Assembly: GCA_022385755.1 (NCBI GenBank)
Contig: MU278363.1
Coordinates: 374,661-438,660 of the forward strand
DNA length: 64,000 nt
Direction of reading: 5' to 3'
Source of the DNA: Trametopsis cervina
Lineage: Eukaryota; Basidiomycota; Agaricomycetes; Polyporales; Irpicaceae
Shown: in pieces, positions 26,188 through 35,409 of the stretch
How the letters are laid out: every line of letters begins with the position of its first letter
Position numbering within the stretch: the first letter of the stretch is position 1
The notes under the pieces: model-generated
What the model was told of the DNA's origin: nothing
The model's database searches: none
The model's input: the letters and a program-made list of their open reading frames with translations, nothing else
Made by a program: the position numbers and the translations under genes

Positions 26188-28052
26188 TATTATTGATCGT
26201 TTAATCCTTGTTGTACTGCTTTGTAGCGTATGTCGGACATATTCCTTAGAATGCATTCGATTTGCTTCGTTGTGTACTCTTTGGCGACTAACATATCGGA
26301 GTGTCAATTGGCACAAGGAAATATAATCGGAGTCTCAAATCCAGGGCAGGGGCACTGTGTCCCGCGCGCTTGTCTTCTGCTTTCTTCTTCATGCAGCAGA
26401 CTCGAAGCCGCGATGCTCGTCCCACACAGGATGCTTGTCATCCCTACTCGCGAGCGGGCTAAGGTCTGAGTATCTCATGCTCCCCTCGATAGGCTCTAGC
26501 AGGGCCCAGTCTTAAAGACTGAGCGGCATACCAGCAAGTCTTGGACGCTCGATCATCCCAGAGACCCTATCGGCGAGGGTAGGGCAGTCCATGTTGGAAG
26601 CAATGTCGCGGGAGTCGGGCGGGTGCAGGACTCATCAAGCTACGTACTTTCTGTCCTCTTTTCTTTCCTTTCTATCGGCATTACCTGCATCTTCAGGATG
26701 TAGGCAGAAGTGTGGCGCACTTCTGTACACAAAGTCGCTACCGTGCAGCGCATGCGCCGTTCGCACATCAGTGCATCTTGAGCCGAGCTTAGTAGTCCTT
26801 GAAGGATGCAGTTACTGAAGGGCAAGTGACGCTTCCAAGGCTTTGGCCGCGGGAGTGGCACTTGCACAGTGGCATGTGTGGTCGCTGTTTAAACAGTGGT
26901 CCGGCACATGCCCCTTTGGTACTGTACATCCGGATAGGGCTCGACTACCGCGCGATACTAGAAATAGTTCGTACGGATTGTGAGATGAACCAGAAATGGA
27001 TCACTCAAAGTGAAATGAACCAGCAATGGTCCATTTGTAACTGTGCGACATGCCTTTGGAGGCTGTTGTAATTGTGACGGGGGTTCCCTCCCGAGAAACT
27101 TGTACATGTGTAACCCGCATGCGCGAATGAGGGGTATTGTCTACGGCTAGCGCACATTGTGTGTGGTCGGAAACAATCCCCACCCTATGGTGGACTTACA
27201 GTCTGCCGACTTAGAATGTGTCAACGTACGTTGGCCATTCCCTACTATGACGACTGCCTCTATGGCGGACGACACCGAACTTCCCTTGCGGACGCATTGG
27301 AAGACCTGTTTGTGCTAGCGCACAGCCCCAGCTACCTTCACCACACCAGTGATGGCTTTACCGGACCAATGATGTACTGATAACAACCGCCCTCTTATAT
27401 GGCGGGAGTAATGTACGAGGGGAGGAAAATTAGAGGATCTTGGTGTGTATGCTACTGACGTTCTGCCCACCCGCCCTTTAGTTCACTTCGCGGCGCGCTC
27501 CTAGTGTCGTCGACGTTGCCGATATTACTCTCGTGGTGTATCGCGCGTCGATGCGAGCGCAACTCGATTCAGACTACTCCTTGTCTGCTGCATCACCCTA
27601 ATTTTTTGAAAACCCCGTCTCTTCGCGAGATTTCTCTTCACTGTTACGGCCGCTTCGGCGGTCAGAATTTGCAGGTTTGGTCTTTCTATTCTCTTCGCCC
27701 TCTGTGTATAGTCGTCGCTCATGTTGTATATTTTATAATATGAATTGACCCTTCTGCGTGTTGTCCTGCGATTGTGACTATAACCCAGGTATCCCACGAT
27801 CACCTCTGACCAGGTCCGCGATCGTAGTGGCCCGCGCGCCCGTTTTGCAATCTTCAACTTCAACCGCCACCTCAAACATAGACCTGTTTCGTCTGACTTA
27901 ATCTCCAGTTTCGACTCCAGTACACATCGGTCCTTTTGTCTAGCAGTCGCAACACAAACTAGTTCCCCGACATCGTCAGTGGTACGACACAAAACCAGAT
28001 AGAACGCGAACCTTCTCCGTGTCCCATACAACGCGTCTTTGCAGCAGACAAT
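26188..28052. other. 1.9-kb gap between PP4R3 and the next gene
   Basis: Short open frames on both strands have no recognisable protein features. It contains the PP4R3 3' region, a possible folded element near 26481-26579, and the upstream region of the gene at 28053, whose last 300 nt are pyrimidine-rich. Near 26985-27030 a short near-repeat (GAACCAGAAATGG / GAACCAGCAATGG) occurs about 25-30 nt apart. No gene seen. Confidence 0.5.
26481..26579. other. Possible folded element (interrupted long stem with inner hairpin)
   Basis: The left arm (CCCTCGATAGGCTC) can pair with the right arm (GAGACCCTATCGGCGAGGG) over about 14 base pairs with two bulges. A short perfect palindromic hairpin (CAGTCTTAAAGACTG) lies inside. 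It matches no RNA gene I recognise. Chance folding is possible. Confidence 0.3.
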
Positions 28053-28910
28053 ATGGTGAACAGGATCCAAATGTCAAGTCATCACCGTGCTACGGATTCC
28101 TCCAGCGGACTTGCCACTCCCGTCGGTCTGGAACCTTCTCTAGTCCTGGAGCTCCCTATTGCGGAATCTCATACATTCATGCCATCTCTGCCTCGGGCGC
28201 CGGACTCTGTCTCGAGCCTCATCTCAGGCCGAACCTTGAACTCTCTCTCTTTGCTAGTTGGGCTTTTTACCATCGTTTCGGTGGTAGCATGGAGAACTCG
28301 TATGCGTTCCAGAGGAAAGAAGGTTCCTGGAACTCTGCTTACTACACCTGTACGGGCAGCTACTGCATTGCTCGCCGCAGAAGCCGAAGTCACTCCAACG
28401 GATGCCAACCTTTCGACGGATCTGGACGACACTCTCGACGAATCGTCTATTTCGTCTCCCTGCGAGACGGACTATTTCAGCCAAGACTCATCTCCTCAGA
28501 TGCTTGCCTACAAGGAAGCTCCTGCATCGCTGTCTTTCACTATCGACAGCCCTGTTTTCCAACACATCTGGAAGAGCAACGCCTTCGCCGTCGCTGAGAT
28601 CGCATACAAGAGACGTCGCGCGACTACCGTGTCGAAGCTCCAGCGCTGGGCCGCCAAACGCCATGAACAGGCAGTCCAAGAAGCAGCAGCCGCCAGCCGG
28701 CAGGCACAGCTGGAGTCGCTGTCTCATCCCACTTCGATGCTTGGAACTAGCGCAAGCGGGACGTTTCAAGACCAAGGCCTTTCTTCTTCGGGCTACGTCA
28801 AGAACATCAGCCCACGAGCAAGCAGGAAGCTGCGAGTACGTCGCGAGAGCTTGAGAGCCGAAAGTCGCAACGCTGAGGCCGTAGCGGCGGGCAATGTCGA
28901 GCACTTTTGA
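28053..28910 (+). CDS. Unrecognised single-pass membrane protein
   Basis: An intronless open frame of 285 residues starting at ATG 28053 (MVNRIQMSSHH). It looks coding: strong composition, no splice signals needed, and it ends well before the next gene. One hydrophobic segment at about residues 63-80 (LNSLSLLVGLFTIVSVVAW) is followed by basic residues (RTRMRSRGKK), suggesting a membrane anchor with a cytosolic C-terminus. The second half is Ser/Ala-rich with a charged helical stretch (YKRRRATTVSKLQRWAAKR; HEQAVQEAAAA) that may form a coiled coil. A basic tail precedes the stop. No family was recognised and no function is proposed. Confidence 0.7.
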   Translation: MVNRIQMSSHHRATDSSSGLATPVGLEPSLVLELPIAESHTFMPSLPRAPDSVSSLISGRTLNSLSLLVGLFTIVSVVAWRTRMRSRGKKVPGTLLTTPVRAATALLAAEAEVTPTDANLSTDLDDTLDESSISSPCETDYFSQDSSPQMLAYKEAPASLSFTIDSPVFQHIWKSNAFAVAEIAYKRRRATTVSKLQRWAAKRHEQAVQEAAAASRQAQLESLSHPTSMLGTSASGTFQDQGLSSSGYVKNISPRASRKLRVRRESLRAESRNAEAVAAGNVEHF

Positions 28911-29263
28911 AGACCCTTTCGACCTCTGCGCCTTGCCGTGGCTGGTGTTCTACGGCTCTGTCGGTCCTCTTACCATACACTATCATTCAGCCTCCCTCAT
29001 GTCTGCAACTGTAATAAATCACTTCTCTGCGAACTCTGACTGCCGTGGTCTGTTTTAAACAAAGAAGACCATTCTATGGGTACACGGGGACAAGAATAGC
29101 AGTCAACGGCGAAGGGCCAGTTCGTCTGCTAGCTGCCCCGATCCCGCACTTGAGCGTCTAGACGCCTTGCGAGAAGACCATTACCCCTATTCCCCTGTGG
29201 AGAGCAACCGGCCTATACTCTGCAAGTAGGTTGTTTACTGGTCAACAAGCGTGTCCCGTGACC
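28911..29263. other. Short intergenic region
   Basis: 3' region of the upstream gene and leader of the next gene, in the same orientation. Nothing else recognised. Confidence 0.5.
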
Positions 29264-30578
29264 ATGTTTAACAGAATTCGACGCGACGCGTTCAAAACCT
29301 ATAAAGAGGGCCTGCAAAAGCCCTTCACTGCATACCTCACCCCCGCATCTTCAGCACACTCAGTTGCACGCAAACTCCTTCCAACCACTCTTTGCCATAA
29401 GGGCAACAACATGCTCATCTCTGCGGTGTTCTCCGTCTTCGCCGCCGTCTCACTCCTCCTCAACGCCGTTCAGTACGCCGAAAGTCAACACTTCCTCGCA
29501 CACAAACAAGCAGTACTCCGTTTCATCACCGTCGTCGACTCTCGCACAAAGGTTCTCTGGAAGTCTCTCTCTCAGCGCGCTCATGCTCGGTCTGCTCGGT
29601 TTGACGTTCAACCATGGTCGCCGATGACATCCGCCCGAGTCACTGTCCCCTCTCCCGTCGCATCCCCCGTCTCTGTCTACGTGTCCCCGTTCTCCAGCTG
29701 GTTCAAACCGCGTCCGCTACTAGGCTCACGACGAACCGGAATTGAGCTCCCTAGATGTTATCTAGGAGATTTTAAATTTGCTCTTCCGGTCTGTTCTGTA
29801 CCTTTCAACAACTCGACGCTCCCCGCTGGTCTTCTGGCTTCAACAGCGACTCTGGCCCTCGGTGCTACTTCGGTTTCAGGCTATCACCCACATGGCTACC
29901 GATCTAACTACGATGGCACACTTTCGTTCGAGGCTAAATTCGCTGGAGGACTTGTTCTGGGGGTTATTGGGCTGGCGATGGCGGCTGTGCTGAGGCACGC
30001 ATGGGTCAGAGATGCTGAGGAACCGGTGATTATGGTACGTCTGCGAGCTCTATTCTCTTGCATGTTACACACTATTGACATCGATGGACTTGTAGTTTAC
30101 AAACGCGACGGTTATCGAGGACACAATCGACGAAACTTGGACGAATATGGAGGGATGGATATTCGACGAAGACTACAAATTTGTGTTTGAGGACACGACA
30201 TTCAGGACTATTGCGAAGGCTGTTAGGAGGGGCAGGAATAAGAAGTCAGTTGTGATGGTCGGTGTCGATGAAGAGGCAGGACAGGTTGACGGCGGGGAGG
30301 AGAACGCGGGAGAGGGTTCATTGGTTGGCAAGGCAGTTGGCGACGCGAACGAAATTGCACAGGACGCTCGACAAGTACCCACTGACGACGAGGACAAGTT
30401 GGCCGACAACGCGCAAGATGATATCTTGCACACTGTCTCTGGGCCGTCCTCGATTAAGTCAGATATGTTGGTTTCGGAGCAAGTTTCTGGGGTGCAGGAG
30501 GGGCAATCGTCGGCGAGCAGCAGTCGGAAGAAGAAGAAGAAAGACGGTGGACGGGCTCTTGAGGTTGGCGCATCCTGA
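29264..30578 (+). CDS. Unrecognised multi-pass membrane protein with charged C-terminal domain
   Basis: Starts at ATG 29264 (MFNRIRRDAFKTYKEG). Hydrophobic segments occur at MLISAVFSVFAAVSLLLNAV, at LLASTATLALGATSV and at FAGGLVLGVIGLAMAAVL. One intron (donor GTACGT after VIM, acceptor TTGTAG) joins EEPVIM to FTNATVIEDTIDE. After this come WTNMEGWIFDEDYKFVFED and a basic patch (AVRRGRNKK), then a long acidic Glu/Asp/Ser tail ending in KKKKKDGG and GAS. Between about 29540 and 29630 another frame also reads as hydrophobic (LSLSALMLGLLGLTF), so an extra intron or a frame error there is possible. No family recognised. A GTGAGT/AG pair just after the stop may be a 3'-UTR intron. Confidence 0.6.
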
Positions 30579-30674
30579 TGGAGCGGTGAGTATTTATTTT
30601 TGCCACTTTGCTGTGATTGATGATTGACAACTCGTTGAATAGCCAGCGATACATACATCCTATCGACATACTAC

Positions 30675-30858
30675 TCTCGGACTTGGCTTCTTGGATCTGG
30701 CGCTTGGACTCGAACTCGCACTCGGACTTGGACTCGGACTCGGACTTGGACTTGGACTCGGATATGGACTTAGACTCGATCTTGGGTTTGGACTCGGACT
30801 TGGATCTGGACTGGGACTCGGATTTGGACTCGGATTTGGACTCAGGCTCGGACTTGGT
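30675..30858. repeat. Degenerate hexanucleotide tandem repeat (GGACTY)n
   Basis: About 180 nt of six-base units, mostly GGACTC and GGACTT with point changes. Because the unit is a multiple of three, frames stay open through it: the plus frames read Leu/Asp/Ser or Gly/Leu, and a minus frame reads a Lys-Ser-Glu-Ser pattern. It lies about 100 nt after the stop of the membrane-protein gene, probably in its 3' region. Confidence 0.9.
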
Positions 30859-30932
30859 TTTCTTCTTTATCGTCTTGTAGTTCCTCTCCTTTTTTCTCCC
30901 CCTTCTTCCTCTCTTCCCATGATGCAGAGTTG

Positions 30933-30974
30933 AATGCGGTTCATGGTGGAATGGCCACCACCATGAACCGCATT
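30933..30974. repeat. Perfect 17-bp inverted repeat with 8-nt loop
   Basis: Left arm AATGCGGTTCATGGTGG (30933-30949), loop AATGGCCA, right arm the exact reverse complement (30958-30974). The transcript could form a stable hairpin in either direction. It lies between the hexamer repeat and the 3' region of TIP41, where transcripts converge. Confidence 0.9.
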
Positions 30975-31494
30975 TGACATGGCCACTGCATCTAAGCTGA
31001 GACCTTTTACCCACATTTTTGGCTTCGTACTATATTCTTCTCTATGTATCATCTTCTCGAGCATTCGAGCATCATACCCTCAACACAATTTGTATTTGTG
31101 TTCTGCGATATTTGTACCATCTACTGTACCATCCTTTGTGTCTACATATCCTTGTGACACTACATATACATCTTGATTATTACAAATTCCTCGTGGACGC
31201 TCGAATTCTCATTATATCAGTTTTTACAGAGATCTTCGCTGGTAAGTTCTATAACCACGCTCAACGAACGCGATGTGTCACTATATGCTTCACACATAAC
31301 AATCGATTGCATCGGCCACAACGATTCTCTGTTGTACGGGCTGGCTGCTGATGCCTCCTAAGTCCGTCTCCATTTTGCGTGTGTTCACGCATTGAGCGTA
31401 GCGTTGTTTGGAGTTCTACAGCCTAACACGAGCAAGGTCTCCACGGGAACATAGCGTGCATAATATACAATCGACAAACAAGCTTGCGCGAAGC
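30975..31494. other. Convergent intergenic space
   Basis: AT-richer than the genes, with no protein-like frame. Probably 3' regions of the membrane-protein gene and of TIP41. Nothing else recognised. Confidence 0.5.
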
Positions 31495-32567
31495 TTATCT
31501 TACCAGGGTTGCTATTTCGGTTCGTGTCCCCAAGCTTCTCCATCCAGTCCCTGCCCCTTCTTCCTGCGACACCTTCGAGGGCAAGTCACTGAGAACTTTG
31601 GCTATCCACATAGGGTCGGTGAGCAGCGTGAGATCGTCTCTCTTAGGCAGTAACTGGTAATGTATGTCAACGATGATGGCAATTTTAGAAGAATTCCAAG
31701 TTTTACCTTTTTCACGCGAAGATATGGCGCTTCCCATCCGCTGGTCTCGCGTACTATAAGCGGTGGCGAAGACGTATGCGAATGGTAGATGCGTGTGTCA
31801 AAGGTACGGAAGAGCACACCGTCCACTCGCAAAGTAAACCGCGAAAGTATGAATAAACAAGTCGGCATTACGCGCTGCTCGAGATATTTAGTATCTGTGT
31901 ACATTCACCCTGAAGAGTAGGAGACTCACGATCCTAACGAGAAGGTGAGAAGCCCCATTATCGTGCAATTCATCTTCGAAAAGCGGTATTTCAGCATAAA
32001 ACATAATGGGATCTCTGCGAGAGAGTTCTGCGATTGGTATGCTATGCGACGGGTTTTCTGGGTCCGCTGCATTCCATGGCGATGAGCTAGAGAGATTATC
32101 TCCAGCGTATGTTGTCGTATATGTCCAATCATAGACTTTAGTCGGCACTGTCTCAGGCATCGGCGATACAGATGATGCACCTGTCCTGCTGCACTTAAAA
32201 TGTCGAGGCCATTTAGGGACTAATATGTTACTCACCGACTCTTCATCCAAGCATCAGCGTAGCCGACCTTTACGCCTCCATCTCCTTCAGATAGCTCCCC
32301 ATTTTTGACCGCTTTGAGCGCACCCTCGGTATTGAATTGGTATTTCCATCCGCTAGCCCTGTGTTCGAGCTCCAGTGTGTTGCTTCCGAAAGTCATCTCA
32401 GGGAGAGGTAATCCTTCCAGTCGGCCTTGCAGTGCATCCAACTCTTGCGCGTTGGATATAGGTTGCGTTCGAGCTGTTATAACCCACTCCCCGATTTCGA
32501 TAGTCCTGGAGTTAGGACTCTCGGAGAGCTTGTGTTCTGGGATCGCCACAGAGGACGGGACGGACAT
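31495..32567 (-). CDS. TIP41: TIP41-like protein (TOR / PP2A-family phosphatase regulator)
   Basis: In yeast Tip41 binds Tap42 and modulates PP2A-like phosphatases (Sit4, PP4) under TOR control. The start ATG at 32567 gives MSVPSSVAIPEHKLSESPNS. Family landmarks in order: IEIGEWVITARTQPI, LPLPEMTFGSNTLELEH, GWKYQFNTEGALKAVK, VKVGYADAWMKSR, then VYDWTYTTTYAG. Next come RDPIMFYAEIPLFEDELHDNG, VMPTCLFILSRFTLRVDGVLF and RIYHS. It ends in LVR and TAA at 31497-31495. Several introns of about 50-60 nt separate these pieces. Divergent from the dynein gene with 217 bp between start codons. Identity is firm. Confidence 0.94.
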
Positions 32568-32784
32568 CGCAATTCTTCGGCGTACAGGATCTGCAATACG
32601 CTCTGAGATGAGGATGGAGGACTCAAATGAGAGCGCGTACCACTCGCGAACGCGATCTACATACGCGACCACGTGGAGGACCGACACCTACCGCTTCAGG
32701 AAATAACCCATGCCAAGATCTGTTTCTTGTCACCACTGCGGCCGTTTGTGAGCTCAACAGCAAAAGCCAGGTTAATCGGTCAGC

Positions 32785-34714
32785 ATGGGCGACTCAAGAC
32801 CGTCCTCTCCAGATGCCCCACCCCAAGACCTTTGGTCGTCAATCCTCGACTCCGTCTCCTCTTCGCGAACCACCCCCGCCAAACAGATAGTCCTGCTCGG
32901 AGAGCCGTCATCAGGCAAGTCTACACTCGCAGCCGCCTTGTTGAACAAACCTCCGTCAGAAGAGGTGAAACAGGATGAGAGGTCGGACTTTGCTCTCGGT
33001 TATGACTGGGCAGACGTACGAGACGAGGCGGACGAAGGTATGTTGTCGTATCTGTGAAAAGGAAGATCTGCACTGTGCGCGTGTAAGACCGTGCACGGGG
33101 GACGATTGACGCGTAGTTGAGCTCAGATACCCTCGCAAGACTTTCTGTCTACACCGTGCCATCGTCTGCACCCTCTTACAGCGCGTTGTTGCCACATTTC
33201 CTACCCCCACGAGCATCCCTACCACACACCGTCGTGATCATCGTCCTGGACTGGACAAAGCCATGGACATTCATTGACGAACTTCAAACATGGCTGAGAT
33301 GGACTGAGATATGGTCGAAAGGTGACGGAGCGAGAGATCTTGAAATTCTTCGAGAGGAGAATCGGGAACGATGTGAGTGGAGGACTCCGGACTGCCGACT
33401 GTCGTTGTACTCATATGCGTCACAGTGCAGGCTCACATCCAACACTATACTGAACCGTCTACTGAACCTATACCCGCATCCTCAACGATATCTGGCAGTA
33501 CACTACTCCCGCTGGGCCCCGGCTCTCTCACCCATAATTCAGCAGGCATTCCGATCATCGTCACTTGTACCAAAGCGGATTTAATAGACGAGAATGACAT
33601 GATCGGTGCCGGTGCCTCAGGCATGGGAGCAATGGTGAAAGGCAAGGGAGAGGAATGGGAAGAGCGTACGGATGCAGTGATGCAGGTCTTGCGGACTATA
33701 TGTTTGAAGTGTGAGTGCCACTGATACCACTCGTATATTCATTGCTCAATACAATAACTCATGATGCACAGATGGCGCGGCGTTGTTTTATACAACACCC
33801 ATGCCTCCAACCTTGCAAGTGCTGCGCCAATATGCTTTACATCTACTATTCGCACCGCCGGCGCCATCCCTTGGACTATCAGCCATAGACGGGGCGGCTC
33901 CTGTGCGAACGTCATTCCCGTTCCAACACAAGCCGAACACGCTGGATCGTGATCGTATCATGGTTCCCGCTGGCTGGGATAGCTGGGGAAAGATTGGCGT
34001 CCTAAGAGAAGGCTTCGATGCGAAGGCTTGGGGCGAAGCTTGGGAGCACGACCTGGAGGAAGGCGAAGGCGAATCTGGAGAATCGAGTGCGAGGAAGCTT
34101 TACAACATTCTTGTGGAAGATCGGGGCATAAAGGTATTTCCTTGCCAGACTTCTTGCGGTCCATTCCTCACAGTGTGCTCACTTAGCCGCCGCCGTTACC
34201 ACCGTTCAACAATCCTACACCGGAACAAGTATTCCTCGCGAAGAACTACGACGAGAACTCGAAGAAACCGGATCGAGATCCTCGAGGTGCTTTCCGGAAT
34301 CCAACGGACAACCCGGCAGCAGGCGTTGTTGGCCCCATGGGCAGCAGCAGTTTCAATTTGCCAAACGTTGAACGTGCGCTCACAGAGATGGAAAGTGGCC
34401 CGTCTCCTCTAGGTTCGAGCGTGGGCCCCGAGACCTCGCGCAAACTACAAAATCGACCTACAGCCCGTTCATCGACTCCTGGAATGCCTCCCCCATCGCT
34501 TGCAAACTCGACCACACGCGCCAATGGGCTGAATTCACCTCCAATGAATTCGGGGCCCAGTCCAGGCACGGAACAAGTGAGACACGATGTTCTGCAAAGC
34601 TTCTTCCAGAGTCTGCTTGTGCCGAAAGATAGAGCGGGTGGGGGCACTACGGCGCGAACGGCGACGCCCAAACCAGGCACTGACACCCCAGCTGCTACGG
34701 AAGAAGGCACTTGA
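32785..34714 (+). CDS. Cytoplasmic dynein light intermediate chain
   Basis: Links dynein heavy chain to cargo adaptors for minus-end transport of nuclei and endosomes. The start ATG at 32785 gives MGDSRPSSPDAP. A Ras-like fold carries a P-loop GEPSSGKST (IVLLGEPSSGKSTLAAALL). Then come DFALGYDWADV, an 89-nt intron (33038-33126) joining to DTLARLSVYTVPS, and TVVIIVLDWTKPW. These are followed by FIDELQTWLRW, GIPIIVTCTKADLI (the TKxD base-recognition motif), YGAALFYTTP and GWDSWGKI. The second half is a Ser/Pro/Gly-rich adaptor-binding region ending in TDTPAATEEGT. At least four introns. A second join gives ENRERLQAHIQHYTEP. Identity is firm. Confidence 0.94.
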
Positions 34715-35409
34715 GATCTCGTTCTATACGTGCTCTCATGTCCGAAGTATTCGATACTCGTTTATTTGTGTTGTTTATATGAGCGGGCCATTGCTATTGA
34801 CGAACCCGGAAAGAGCAAGTGAGTTGGAGTGAGTTATGATAATAGCCGACATCTCTACTGCTGCAGTTGTATTGTGTTCCATTGCGTCGCGCATGCATCT
34901 TCCTAGTAGCACCGGACCGGCACACCCCGAGAGCTGCACACGGACTTTGCTTGTCCTTGTACAGCTTTTTTGTGTATGGCCGAAGATAGCTGGATATCGT
35001 CAACTGCACGGTTCCCTCGAGGGTCCGAGCAGGTTTGTTGAGTAAATAAAAATTAGAATAAAAGACCTTCACAAAAGGATTTCGTGGATCCAGGCAGCTG
35101 TGGCCACTGACTCGCCTTCGGAAGCGCCGCACAGCCGCCTGGCTTACGAAATCCGGAACAGCTTCCTCTTACGCTCATCTCAACTCGTCACACAACCCCT
35201 TCGTCAGTCGCCACTCGCTGCCCACTCTCGAACAACACGACCAGAGCTTCGCATCAATCCCGCTCATCACGACCTCTACGATACCTCTTCTCATTTTTCA
35301 CAAACCTTTAACTCCCCTGTGTCACTGTTTCTCAAGTAGGTTTCTTTTTGTCTCATTTTGGTGCCCATATCTCATCTAGTTTCCTCAGCACTATCGGTTC
35401 CATCCCACT
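34715..35409. other. Intergenic region and Btz-gene leader
   Basis: Holds the DLIC 3' region and the promoter and leader of the Btz gene. The last 250 nt are CT-rich. Opposite-strand open frames have no protein character. Nothing else recognised. Confidence 0.5.

Noticed and set aside
30454..31014. Minus-strand frame with Lys-Ser-Glu-Ser repeats
   Set aside because: Produced by the hexamer repeat, overlaps the coding end of the plus-strand gene and the hairpin. Kept only as a finding about the repeat.
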